From Scortum barcoo (lineage: Eukaryota > Chordata > Actinopteri > Centrarchiformes > Terapontidae), in assembly GCA_023238725.1 (NCBI GenBank), contig CM041552.1:17892487-17956486 (forward strand): a stretch of 64,000 bases of DNA. Reading direction: 5' to 3'. The notes below the pieces were generated by a model that was given only the letters and a program-made list of their open reading frames with translations, had not been told where the DNA came from and searched no databases. Positions 1-10,540 of the stretch are shown in pieces (the stretch's first letter is position 1; each line of letters begins with the position of its first letter). The position numbers were made by a program, and so were the translations under genes.

Positions 1-1240
1 CCTTGACCATATAGCATGTGTTGGTCGGGGGGGAAAAAAGGGTTATTAATGCCCTTTTTTTTCATTTGCATTGCAAATTTATGTGGGTGATACCACATTT
101 AGTGGGCAGGAATTAAAAAAAGTACCTGGCACCAGTGTCATTAGAGTGGAAAGTTAATGTGTAGCTCAGCTTGGACACATTTTATTACCATCACTGGAAT
201 ATGGAGAATCTTGCTCTATAGTAGGCTGTATAGAGGAGGTTGGAACTGTGAAAGCGTCTTTTCATACACACTGAGGTGCTCCTGTCTTGACTTACATTGA
301 AACACTCAGACTCTGTTTTGTACTGACACACACACACACACATACATACACAGCATTTTCTTCTCACCGCGCAACACAAGCAAGCAAATACACACACAAA
401 AAAAGAAAAAAAATTCATCCACCTCTGCATGCCGTGGCAAGCGGAGCCAGCTGCACTGTGCTGATTCAATACGTTCAGAGGAATGTTAACAACCTCCTCA
501 GGAATGCTGCATTCCCAAGCAGTAGATTCCCAGTCATGTTGGGGGCTCCAGACACAGGGGCCTGCCGAGGGAGGACGCCAGGATAACCTCAGTCTCTTAC
601 AGTGCAACGGTTGTGTTTTATATATAGAACGTCCTGCCATCATCGTTATGCTGGGTTCACTTACCGTCTTTATCCAGTGTCCTATATTTGACTAAAATAT
701 ATCGGGAATTTAATTTTTTTACATATACAAACAAAGAGACATTTTATAGTTGAAATAGAAACTTGTAAGTGCTCTCTGGTGGACTAACTATGTAATATTA
801 GCAGTATTTCGAAGTTACCTATAAAAATGTATTATCTTGTTAACTTAAAATCGATTCACTTGCCCTTTTCTGGAGCTTTCCACCATGCTGGAAAAAACTA
901 GAAAGTGGTCACTGAGTTAAGATTATTTGTGGAACTAATGTTACCAAGGTCAAAACTGAACTTTTCATGCTCTACCTAAAAATGTTTTGGTATGCTTGTT
1001 ACTTGTTATTTGTTGTGTACTTGTAATTGGAGGACATATGCAAAGCCAATATATCTGAAACAAGTTAAAATCAGAAGATTGGCTCTGGGACTGAGTGGTC
1101 TGCTTTGTCCGGGATTTTTGTTTCTGAGTAGATTCAGTAAAAATGCGACTTCAACATAGTACAATAATTCAACATTCTTCAAATAAATGTATTCACTTTC
1201 TTAATGAGAGTCAATTGAGAAGATTATTACTCTGATTTCT
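1..1240. other. Intronic sequence, no gene seen
   Basis: The stretch is AT-rich with a short interrupted (CA)n run at about 325-350 and A/T homopolymers. The open frames around 191-695 run through that simple repeat and match nothing I recognise. Confidence 0.6.
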
Positions 1241-1244
1241 TCAA

Positions 1245-1465
1245 CATACGAAGCCACAGCCAGGACAGTTAGCTTAGCTTAGCATAAAGACTAGAAACAG
1301 ATTGAAATAGCTAACAAGTCAAGCTGTTTCTTGGCCAGGATCAGTCACTTCCTGGAGTCTCCACGGCTTGCCTGGCTACTGGTTAACATGTTATATAGTT
1401 AGTTAAGAGGCACTGTTTGTGTATTTTGCTTACTTTTGGATGGAGCCAAGCTAGCTGTTTCCTAT
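1245..1465 (+). mobile_element. Partial copy of a fish long-inverted-repeat element (TTAGCTTAGCATAAAGACT family)
   Basis: The core gttagcttagcttagcata followed by aagactagaaacag is a motif I recognise from a very abundant percomorph repeat. The piece at about 1325-1390 (cttcctggagtctccac, then ggttaacatgttatat) matches the middle of that family as I recall it. A reversed fragment, gccaagctagctgtttcc, follows near 1445. Both ends are missing or decayed. Other copies are near 2671, 6908, 24451, 57745 and 58371. Confidence 0.65.
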
Positions 1466-2670
1466 CTGAAAGGGTAATTTTATTTGGAAATCACAAGCTT
1501 CCTTTTGGAAGCCACTAATATCAGGTATTTTACTTACAGACCACCACTGCCAAAAACAAACCTGATATGCTTCCAAATAGCCATGAACCGGAGAATGAAC
1601 AAAAACAATCGTGTGTTCACATTGACATCTCATTTTGGAAAAGAACATAAACTTTTACTGACTGGAACAAAATGCGACAGTGAGGGGGCAAAAAGAGAAA
1701 ACAGGCACAGATTGAAAGATAGACAGCGTGTTTGTCTGCACCACCACTTTGTCCTTGGACCAGTGTCTGGGAAAGTTCCCAACACTGAAACGATGAGTTC
1801 CACAAGTGTTCCTGACTGTTGGTACCTTCACATCACAGTCTGTTCCCAGGCCTGATCCAACAGGACCGAACTGCTTTCCTCAACAACTCCCCCCTGTTCT
1901 GGTCTCTGCCCCTCTTCCTGTCACCTCAACCCTTCTCTTTTTTCCACATGTTCCCAAATCCTCTCCGTAGGGACAGGTACCTCCTCACTGATTCCTCCAA
2001 GTGTCTCTTCCTCCTCGTCCTCCTCCTTTTCCCATACCGCCTCCTCTTTTCCTCTCATCCCCTCGTTCCTTTTCTCCGCTGATAGCTGAACCAGCTGTGG
2101 CTCCAGCAGCAGCTGCCCTAACTCTACACCTCTCATGCACACATGCATGCCTGTGTGCTTACACACCGATGCAGACTCCTTCTGACATTGACAGACTCAC
2201 AGACAGTACTAAGTGTGTATATGTGTGTGTGTGTGCGAGTGGGCCAGGATGTTCCCGACTCTCTTCCCACCAGCTCGCTTGCTGGGCTGCGGATGTTTTT
2301 TCTGTCTCCCTCTGTGTATCCCTCACTTTCTTCTGTCCTTCTTTGCATTCAATTACTTTCTATCAGCTTCTCTCCCCCATCTGTTTGCAACAACGAGTTC
2401 CTCTCTCTCTCTCCCTGCACGACTGTCCGTCTCTCCTTTGTCATTCCATAATTCCATAAAGCATTGTTGGGTTTGCCTCATTCATCATTAAACAGAAATA
2501 ATTATTACTGGCATGAATGTTGGCATTCTTTACTTTACTACACAGAACTCAGTCAGGCAGCAAACACCGTACGAATTTGCACAACCTCCCTGATGATGAC
2601 TATACACATCTCTTAGCACAGATGGAAACTAGAGCAACCATTTTCGCTTGTGGGCCCTTAAAATCTACTT
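1466..2670. other. Pyrimidine-rich intronic sequence, no gene seen
   Basis: From about 1880 to 2450 the + strand is dominated by C and T with short (TC)n and (TG)n runs. This explains the overlapping Ser/Leu/Pro-rich open frames in several phases, none of which looks like a protein. Confidence 0.6.
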
Positions 2671-2782
2671 TCCCCCCCCACGTTTCCAGTCTTTATGCTA
2701 AGCTAGCTGGTGGAAGCTTTATACTCTGAGTACAGACATCAGAGTGGTATCGATCTCCTCATCTAACTCCCATTAGGAGACT
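2671..2782 (-). mobile_element. Partial arm of the TTAGCTTAGCATAAAGACT family
   Basis: The + strand reads tttccagtctttatgctaag and, further on, gtacagacatcagagtggta and tcatctaactccc. This is the reverse complement of the family arm seen at 24451 and 57745. Only one arm is present. Confidence 0.7.
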
Positions 2783-3440
2783 TCATAGAGTCAGTAATGG
2801 TGGCCACATGTCTCACCACACATGCAAATGTTTAACCATGCTCCTCCCCGCTCTTTGTCACACTCACCACAACTTTTACTCCACTTCTTTGTTTTTTGAC
2901 TGTCTCAGGTACACACACACACACACAGTACAGAACACAGTTTCTCCCGTCTGCGGCAGCAATCCAGCAGATAGTTTAAACTTCTCCTCTGCCTGTCTGC
3001 CTGTCCTCACTCTGTTTTCCTGTCAGTGTTTGCTCCGTCTCTCTCTGCAGCATTCCTTCTCTGGAGCTCCTGAGGCCTCCGTTCCTGTAACTCATCTTTA
3101 TTTCTGTCTCTGTATCGCTTCACATGGAATCAATATTTTCTGTTTGACAGTATGGAACTGTTAAGAATTAGCTGTAGAAGAGGGGATGTGAGGATAGAGG
3201 AGAGGAGGTGGGGGGGAAGAAACAGATGATGGAAGAAGGAAACAGGCAAAGGAGAGAGAGCGGAGGGAAGACGAGACAACAGAGTGGAGGAGAAACACAT
3301 GGAAAGTTGAAACAAAGGGAAGGACTCTGTAGATCTCTGGAATAATTTAAGCCGCCTGCCTGACTTGCCAGCACTGAGACGAGCCTGCTGCCAGAGCAGA
3401 GGACAGCAGATGTGCTCTGGTCTGGGATGGATGGATTGAT
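2783..3440. other. Intronic sequence with a (CA)n run and a polypurine tract
   Basis: A short (CA)n lies at about 2911-2927. From about 3168 to 3330 the + strand is almost entirely purine, with G and GGA runs. Open frames across these tracts are low-complexity and are not called as genes. Confidence 0.6.
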
Positions 3441-3454
3441 ATATCAATTTTTAT

Positions 3455-3869
3455 CCGGAGCTCGGTCTGTAGGAAGACGGAGCCAGAGTGGTTTGACTCG
3501 TGCGCCGCTCAAACACAGACGAAGCGCAGGCGTCTGTAGTTTGGCTCAAAGATCCTGAAAGCGGCTCGTTTTCTGCGCCGTCAGTGAGTCCAACCTGAAT
3601 CGCGTCTCTTCTCCGTCTGCAGAAATTTACGATCATTCGAGTCAGTGTGTCCTTTCATTGTTCCAATCACAACCCATGATTTGTACGTTTTGGAAAGCGC
3701 GCTGACGCGTTCGCACACTCTCGCAAAGCCTCTCGCACACACTGTAGCTGTTAAAAGTCGCCCGCTAACTTGTCTCAGGTCCACCTCTGCTGTTTGCTCA
3801 CTTCCAGATGCACAACTCGGCCACAGAGCCGCTCGTGTTTCTGTTAGAATCTGAACTCTTCTGCTTCGT
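3455..3869. promoter_or_regulatory. CpG-dense patch, possible internal promoter or first exon
   Basis: I count about 32 CpG dinucleotides in roughly 415 bases, while the flanking intron is nearly free of CpG. It contains clusters such as gcgccgctc, gcgccgtc and gcgcgctgacgcgttcg. Open frames exist on both strands (3451-3636 and 3581-3892 minus; 3645-3854 plus) but none resembles a known protein. An alternative start of pid1, a lncRNA promoter or a recently acquired segment would all fit. Promoter activity is inference. Confidence 0.35.
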
Positions 3870-5329
3870 GGCCTTGTGTTTGATTCAGGCATTCAACTTG
3901 TGTCAGATGTTTGATAAAGGTCTGTGCTTTAAATTTTAATATGATTATCCACATCTCTCCCTGGCCTTTTTTCCGCCTGCAAAAGTATAACTTTCCACAA
4001 TGTTTGCCTACAAATCAAAACAAAAATCAGACGCTGCAGCTGAGGCTGTCATCGTGCTTTTGGTCAGTATTATTCTATCACAGGGTTTGGTTTCAAGTCT
4101 GAATCTTATTTTTGAGACACGAAAGGGAGGAGGAAGTATCAAAGCAACATCTCTATTTTTTAACAGGTTTCTTTATTAGGTGTTATTTCTGTTGGCCTTT
4201 ATTTGCATCGCTGTCTGCCAGATTATCTGCTTTAAGAGTATTTTTTTATTATTGGCCCATCCTGAGAGGGTTTATCGAGTCTTTATTGTTTCCATGTGTA
4301 TTTCCTGCAAATTCAGAATATCCCCGCTTCACAAAATTGGCAAGTATCTGATGCAATCAAAGTAGAAAAAACTACAAGACTAGAAATCAAATGAATTGAA
4401 GTGATTTGATAGTCCACATCTGTTTGTTTTGTAGCTTCACTTTTCTTTTGTATAAACTGACACTATATTTGTATTGTTACAAATTATTGGGGACAATCAA
4501 ATGCATCATGTTTTGAAACCTCAGCAGTAGTAACCATAAAAAATGTGAAAAGATGCGTCAGTGCATCTTGTCTTCTCTGATCCATAACTTGGGGGAGCTA
4601 CAGATATTGGTGGTTATAAATGTGTGTGCTTCAGTGATATCTGTGTAGTTTTTGCAGCACTGTCACTCGACACTGCTGTCTCTGACTGGGTGTCTGATTG
4701 GCCCCAGGGAGCTCAGTTATCTAGTTTATGTCCATTATTCTAGCAGTGGTATTTCTGCCTACGGTGATTCTGGTTCTGCCTCCTGGCCAAATAGTTTCTT
4801 GCAAGTTCCAGTCTTTCACATTGACACTAAGCTTTGCTGCTACAGTGTTTATCAGCAGAACAGCACATTAACGAAACAGGAACCTTCAGCAGTTATTTGT
4901 CTCAGATGTATACTCTGGGCAGTATATTCAGGCAAAAGTCTACCTGTGCTTGTTTGGCAGGTCTTTCGGGTCTTTCCTAAAAGTTTAACACACTTTTTTT
5001 GCATTCAGTTCAGTACAGGCCACAGCTTAATACCAGGTCTAAACAAAATACATAAATGGGCTCAGTGTTGTCCTAGCCCTGAAGCAGAGAAATGTCAGTA
5101 CAGTTGTTCAAACAAAAAAAAATATTATCCACAATCCAATGGAGTATCTTTTTTCTTTCTCTTTTTAATGAACGCTGCATTATAAGCAGTATTTCCCTCG
5201 CTATCTGTAAGAATTTCCTCTCCAGCTGCATGTTTGGTTTGGACTGAAGAAACAAACTCAAGTGTTTGCTCAGTCTGGTGACCTTCTCACCTCACACACT
5301 TCTCAATTATCTTTCTCTTCACCTTATAT

Positions 5330-5330
<1 letters not shown>
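3870..5330. other. Intronic sequence, no gene seen
   Basis: Ordinary AT-rich DNA. The longest open frame (4652-5185, 177 codons) is not flanked by plausible splice sites that I can defend and its translation has no recognisable family features. I treat it as chance. Confidence 0.55.

Positions 5331-5399
<69 letters not shown>
5331..5399. repeat. (CA)n microsatellite, about 34 uninterrupted units
   Basis: A 69-base pure CA dinucleotide run. It is the longest perfect microsatellite in the window and so probably length-polymorphic. It creates the artificial His/Thr and Cys/Val open frames on the two strands. Confidence 0.97.
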
Positions 5400-5401
<2 letters not shown>

Positions 5402-6907
5402 GTCTTATACTAGTGTATTTAATCTCAGCTTGTCTGGAAAGTTGATATCCGTAGAAAAATTCAGCATTCAGCCAGAACAGCTCAAAATGTTCCAAATCAG
5501 ACAAACAAGTCGCTGCTCTGATTATCTGGAATGTTTTCTTCTTTAGAAACAGTTTTTGTTTTTGAGGACACTCAACTCCTAAGTTCTCTCATGACTGACG
5601 ACCTAAATGATTCTTGATGCTGATCCTCTTTTCACCCAGACCACCCACTCACGCTCCCTATCACCACCTTCCTTCATATTCTTCTTCCTTAACACATCCT
5701 TTGTCTGATCAGAGAAAACTTTTGACCTTTCCTGTAATTATTGTACTATTTAAGAACAACCAACCGTGGCGGATACACTAGTCACCAATGATTAGGGAAA
5801 AATCTTCCGACTGAATAGTTCATTCTTGTCGTTCATTCACAATCAAGATGCTGCAGCTCCTCATCAAGCCCTCTTGGATCTTCGTCCCAACACTATGTAA
5901 CCATGCACATTAACTAGATCACTTCCCTGTTTTCTTACTCCACAGACAGTAGAGCAGACATATATAGACTCAGGAAAAAAAAACATTAAATGCCTTTCTG
6001 TTTTTGGCCAGCTTCCAGTCGCTGTTAGAGAATTAAAACTGGCGAAGCACTGAGGCTTCATTCGGCGAGGAAGCAAGCAATCAGTACAAACGATCGCAGT
6101 TTAAACAAGTAACTCGATATCAAAACAAGAGAGACAGAGGAAAGAAGTCCACAGTGACTCTTTATTGCTGTTTGACATACAAACAGCACACTGTAGATGG
6201 TTGATGTATCTTGGCGCAGTCTTTGGATTTGTTGGCTGGCTGAGTGACCGACTGCCTTTTGGCTTTGAGAGGGTGTCGGTGTGGTTGAGTAGAAAAAACC
6301 CACCTTGCCTCCAGGCTGCTCCTACAGACCTGTGGTACTCAATTGCATGATGGATCGGGTGCAAAGGCTGTATCTCCCACCCCGCGGTCAGCGCTAATAG
6401 AAACCAGGCATGAGGAGGCAGCTGCTCTCTCTGCCTGTTGCCTATAGGAAACTGGAAATCAATGTCATGTCACGCTGCAATTGGGTTATTTCAGGGGGTA
6501 ATTCACCGTAGCGGCGGCATACCAGTGTTTGTTCATATACGTAGCAGATACTACACATGCTACATATTCACTGCTTTATTATTTAGGTGAAATATGCCAC
6601 CTCTGTTTACCAATCCACCTGTCACATGAAATATTTCATATTACCACTGGTAACACAAATACCGCTGCATGTTACGGCTGCCTTCTGTTTTTTAAAAAGT
6701 GTAGTACCCGGAGTGGAGAGAGATTTTGGCATTATGTTGTTTAATGTGTTGCTAGTATTTTGTTTATTAAAAGGAATTATATGGGAAATGGTCTTCCTGT
6801 ATGCTACACAACTTTTTGGGAAATACACACATTTGCTGTCTGTGTAATATGTAACTAATCCTAAAACCACATATAGTTGTTTTAACTTTGCAGTTTGCAT
6901 TTGTGTG
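5400..6907. other. Intronic sequence, no gene seen
   Basis: Mixed AT-rich sequence. The open frames near 6058-6364 and 6529-6900 overlap each other on both strands and match nothing I know. Confidence 0.55.
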
Positions 6908-7105
6908 TATGTTATTGGTGAGCTTTAGAGGTGTTGATAGATGTTTTTTTATCTTTGGACAGCCAGACTAGCTGTTTCTTCCTCCTGCTCCCAGTCTTTA
7001 TGCTAAGCTAGGCCAACCCCCTTTTGGCTCCAGCACCATACTTGATGCACAGACATGACATCAGTATCTATCTTCTCATATCGCTTTTGGATGAGAAAAT
7101 GAATT
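6908..7105 (-). mobile_element. Partial copy of the TTAGCTTAGCATAAAGACT family
   Basis: The + strand carries ggtgagctttagaggtg, tctttggacagccagactag, cccagtctttatgctaagct and gcacagacatgacatcag in the order expected for the reverse orientation of the family. It includes an inner segment absent from the copy at 2671. The outer terminus is missing. Confidence 0.7.
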
Positions 7106-8654
7106 GATTTACTTAATTAAATGTTGAACTGCTCACTTGCAGGGAAATGGAGCTCTACAGCATGATTTTACAGAATTTGGCAAATGGTGCTACATTTTAC
7201 TCCAAGCTTGGGTGCATCCTGCGCCAGGTTTTTGGAGCTTCACGGTAAATGCTTTACCTATGTAAGGCTATAACTGCCTGTCTAAGCGAGGGGTTTGTGG
7301 ACTGTAGGACTGAGAGACTGGCTGACTGTTCTGCATGCACACTCTGAAAGATCCCATTCAGTCAGAATCACAGCAGAGAATGAGGGCAGGTAGACTTGAC
7401 GGTTGCAGACTAAACAAATCTTATGAAAGAAGAGAAGCAGCCAGATCAAGTGATGAATAAAACAGGATGCGGGCTTCTGCTTTGTATCTTTTTATGGTTC
7501 TCTACAGTAGGTCAGTCTTGCATCGGTATCTGGTGATCTGCTGGGGGGACCTCTGCTTTTGCCAAACGATAAAATGTAAGACATGGACAGACGTATAATA
7601 GTTTACTTAAATATCTGAAGGGAATCGTGTTATCGAAACCACAGACCAACGTGACATTGGGCAGGTGCTCATCAAGCCGTGAAGTCGGGCCACATCTTCT
7701 ATAAATGTTCTAAACTGTTATACAATAGCGATCTTTCCTTTAAGTATTTACACTTATTGTTGCGTTCACGTTATCAGCAGCTATGTGTCAAATGTGTGCT
7801 GCACGTAAGCCGGCTGTAATGAACTCTTGAGAGAGAGGAGTATTCCCCTGCCCCAGTATAAACACAGACAGGAGTGAAAACTCTTTGAGTGTTTGACTCG
7901 TAGCAGGCTCCTCCTCTGTGTATTTTTATAAAGCTATAAAGAACACCATGTAGAGAACGTGCACAAGTCAGCCATTATTCCTGGACTGCTCTCAAATTGG
8001 CTGTGTTCCCATAGAAAGCTCCAGCTTTGTTCATTTCTTAACCCTCTCTCCTTTTATCCCTCTCCATCTCCTCAGTCTATCGCTCTCCTGGTATGCAGTG
8101 TCATTACTATGGTATTCTATGGTCCATGTTGCAGTCACAGCTCTCCATAGGGTTATTTTTCTCTTTGGGAAGCAGTGCACACACAGCCTTCAGCATGTCG
8201 GCACAGTAACCACAGAAAATTAGAAAGGCGTCTCATCACCACTACAGAGAGACTTAAAGCACCCCAGTTTTGAGATTAATTAACCTGAAGCTGTATACTG
8301 AACATGAAATTAATTACTTCACAGTGAAACATAATTTTTCAGTCTGCTCTACATTGATACGCTCCCAGTACAGTAATGTTTTTAATATTGAAAACTGTTT
8401 GAGATTATTTAAAATGTAAATGGGCCCACTCCAGCTTTTCACAGTTAATGTAATAAAGATCAGCTTAGTGGAAACTGGGACCCTCCATGACCCTGATAGC
8501 ATCTGCCATATAGCATGGCAGTGACTCAACATCTGCAATATCTTAATGTAAAAGCTGAACATGCAGACATTAGTTCTTTGCAGAGCTGTTGATGGATGGA
8601 TGCTCCTTTCTATACATACTAAAACATGGGAATCAGGTCACCACTGTAATGTAT
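7106..8654. other. Intronic sequence, no gene seen
   Basis: No repeat family or conserved frame recognised. The minus-strand open frame at 8314-8562 has no identifiable features. Confidence 0.5.
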
Positions 8655-9500
8655 TGACCCATGTTCATTTAGTTGTGAGGTTCCTCAAGGGTCTGTTCTT
8701 GGCCTACAGTTGTTTTCAATTTTGGATGTTCTGAACTTTCTGAAAATGTAATGATGGTAAACTGACGTCATACTAACTGTACCAAAAACTCAACACCACA
8801 CTACACTGCTTGTCAAAAAAATCTGCAGACTGCTTGAAATCTTGAAACATATCTGAAGAAAGATGTGTTTTGTTTTTCAAGAAAATCTCTCTCAAATTAG
8901 GTCATTTTTGTGTCCTGCTAATTCACATGAAGTTGTACATTCTTTTAATGTTTCCTACCTGGACTACTGCTTATGGTAGTATCAGTCAGAAAGCTCCCTC
9001 CACTGGCTCCAATTGGTGCGGAAAGCTTCTGCTTGAATTATAATTGGCACCAAGAGATATATACGTTTATTCCCGTCCTAGCCAAATTACATTTATTCCC
9101 TTCCAGTTCTGCATTAATATTAAAGTTTTACTGCTGGCTTTAGAGGCATTAAATGGCCTCGCGCCAAATATCTCACTGATTTGCTGACACCTGTGCCCCT
9201 CTTAGATAAATGGGCTCTGAGGTTATTCCTGGGTCTCGTCTGGTGACAAACGTTTACAGTGACTTTGCAGTTTAAGTTTAAGACTCTGGAACACTGCTCA
9301 TTGAGATTAGACATATTTCAAATAGTTCCTCAAAACATGCTTTAAACCTAGGTAGTATTTAACATGTTTCATCTGGTTTTATTTGTCCATTTTTGCCATT
9401 TTATTATTTTTTCTTATGTATTATTTCCAGTATTTAATCGTCCATATTTCTTGTGATTGCATTTGATGGTTTTTCCTTTGTTTAACTTTTTTTCTTTTCT
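8655..9500 (+). mobile_element. Decayed L2-like LINE, 3' part (reverse transcriptase to C-terminus)
   Basis: At 8674-8703 the DNA translates to a slightly altered GVPQGSVLG-type reverse transcriptase motif. Further on, the sequence near 8950 gives SYLDYC. Near 9115-9170 it gives INIKVLLLALEALNGLAPN and then a degenerate 'ISDLLTP' segment, which is the C-terminal signature of fish L2/Rex1-like LINE proteins. A T-rich 3' UTR-like stretch follows. Stops and frameshifts are many, so this is an old non-functional fragment on the same strand as pid1, ending a few hundred bases before its last exon. Clade (L2 versus Rex1) is uncertain. Confidence 0.75.
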
Positions 9501-9730
9501 TTGTGACTTATCCTAATAATCCCAATAATAGGAGTCTTTAAGTATGAAAGGGAACAGTTACTTTATCTGAAGAATGGGATTGTATTTTTTTTAGTCACTC
9601 AGTCTATTTTTGAGCAAACATTTTTAATGTGTTTTGATTGACTTCCTTGTTGTTTTCCCATTTGCAGCTGTGATTCTGTAAGTGCATATTCGTTTTAAGC
9701 CCTGTTGTGGAAAAGATGAGTCTAATAGTA
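9501..9730. other. Distal intron with a cryptic splice-site pair
   Basis: Within it, ttttcccatttgcag ends at 9667 and gtaagt begins at 9678. They bracket a 10-base segment that resembles a micro-exon. Reading from this acceptor in the pid1 frame hits a TAA before the true exon. Confidence 0.4.
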
Positions 9731-9755
9731 TCTCCGTGTGTCTCTTTTTCTGCAG
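9731..9755 (+). promoter_or_regulatory. pid1: 3' splice site of the pid1 last exon
   Basis: A pyrimidine-rich run containing tctctttttc leads directly into tgcag, and the PID1 reading frame begins at the next base. This fixes the exon start at 9756. The PID1 similarity begins at this point and not before it. Confidence 0.88.
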
Positions 9756-10256
9756 GTGGCCTACCTGGGTAAAGTGACTATCTCGGGGACCCAGTTCCTG
9801 TCTGGCTGCACAGAATCGGCGGTGGTGGGTCTGGTGGAGCGTCGCGCCCTGGCCCAGCAGCAGGGCACCTGCCCCGAAGGCAACTCTCTGCTGGAAATTC
9901 GGCCCTTCCAGGTGCGTCTTCACCACCTGGACGAGCACGGAGAGGCCTCAGTAACCATGGACACCTACCAGGTGGCGCGGATTGCCTACTGCACAGCCGA
10001 CCACAGCGTCAGACCCAACGTATTCGCCTGGATCTACCGGGAGATCAACGATGACCTGTCCTTCCAGATGGACTGCCACGCCGTGGAGTGCGAGAGCAAG
10101 CTGGAGGCCAAGAAGCTGGCCCACTCAATGATGGAGGCTTTCCGCAAGACTTTCCACAGCATGCGCAGCGATGGCCGCATCCACAAGAGCGGGTCATCGG
10201 ACGACTTTGCCGAGGACTCATCCACCCCTGAAGACTCGACCCCAGATGACGGTTGA
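9756..10256 (+). CDS. pid1: pid1 last coding exon: PTB domain and C-terminus of PID1 (partial gene)
   Basis: PID1 (NYGGF4) is a cytoplasmic adaptor with one phosphotyrosine-binding domain. In mammals it binds the NPXY-bearing tail of LRP1 and dampens insulin signalling. The exon opens in phase 0 after a strong 3' splice site and encodes 166 residues to a TGA. Diagnostic stretches are VAYLGKV (1-7), QFLSGCTE (13-20), LLEIRPFQVRLHHLD (45-59), DTYQVARIAYCTADH (69-83), FAWIYREINDD (90-100) and the C-terminal PTB helix CESKLEAKKLAHSMMEAFRKTF (112-133). The tail is acidic and Ser/Thr/Pro-rich (144-166) and ends in DDG, as mammalian PID1 does. Residues 20-44 differ strongly from the mammalian protein as I recall it, while the rest is very similar. 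A methionine six codons before the splice site extends the open frame, but it lies in the polypyrimidine tract and is not a likely start. The assignment is strong; fish pid1 versus a duplicated paralogue cannot be settled here. Confidence 0.93.
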   Translation: MAYLGKVTISGTQFLSGCTESAVVGLVERRALAQQQGTCPEGNSLLEIRPFQVRLHHLDEHGEASVTMDTYQVARIAYCTADHSVRPNVFAWIYREINDDLSFQMDCHAVECESKLEAKKLAHSMMEAFRKTFHSMRSDGRIHKSGSSDDFAEDSSTPEDSTPDDG

Positions 10257-10540
10257 ACCGGAACTCACATAAACTCCTGATCCCCATCCTGAAAAAGTGA
10301 GGGGTGACTGGAAGGATGGACAGATTACTCTCATTCTCCCCTACTATCACTTTCTGTTATAAATTTGGAACAAGATTAACTGACCCTGTGAACCAACACG
10401 CCCAGGATAATGAAGTAGCTTTTAAATACTGTAAAGGGAAGGTAGATGACAAAGGAGTTATGAAAGACCCACATTTACATACAGGGATAGCAAAGTGCTG
10501 CCACTTTGAATAAATGGCCCTCAAAGACCCGCATGGGCCT
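10257..10540 (+). other. pid1: Start of the pid1 3' untranslated region
   Basis: Sequence after the TGA carries no continuing PID1 similarity and is read as 3' UTR. The short open frames here are unrecognised. The true 3' end is unknown and could lie well beyond this minimal span, because the one nearby poly(A) hexamer lacks a strong GT/T-rich downstream element. Confidence 0.6.
10509..10514 (+). terminator. pid1: Candidate poly(A) signal AATAAA for pid1
   Basis: A canonical AATAAA occurs about 250 bases after the stop codon. It is the only exact copy I see in roughly the first 2 kb downstream; a variant ATTAAA lies near 11986. The sequence after it is not clearly GT-rich, so use of this site is uncertain. 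Confidence 0.35.

Larger units (their letters stand above)
1..9755 (+). other. pid1: Inferred last intron of pid1 (3' part)
   Basis: This is the sequence upstream of the pid1 exon, ending in a pyrimidine-rich tract and tgcag at 9751-9755. No open frame in it resembles the N-terminal part of PID1, so the upstream exons lie outside the window or are too short or diverged for me to see. PID1 genes in vertebrates are known to have very long introns. That all of this stretch is intron is inference; an internal promoter or an unrelated transcript is possible. Confidence 0.7.

Noticed and set aside
191..695. Overlapping open frames of 70-150 codons on both strands
   Set aside because: They run through a CA repeat and give Cys/Val or His/Thr runs. 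No family features.
4652..5185. 177-codon open frame on the + strand
   Set aside because: No recognisable domain, ordinary AT-rich texture and no supporting splice or start context. Treated as chance.
9738..9755. In-frame ATG six codons before the PID1 similarity
   Set aside because: It lies inside the polypyrimidine tract and splice acceptor, and PID1 needs N-terminal residues from an earlier exon. Not a start codon.
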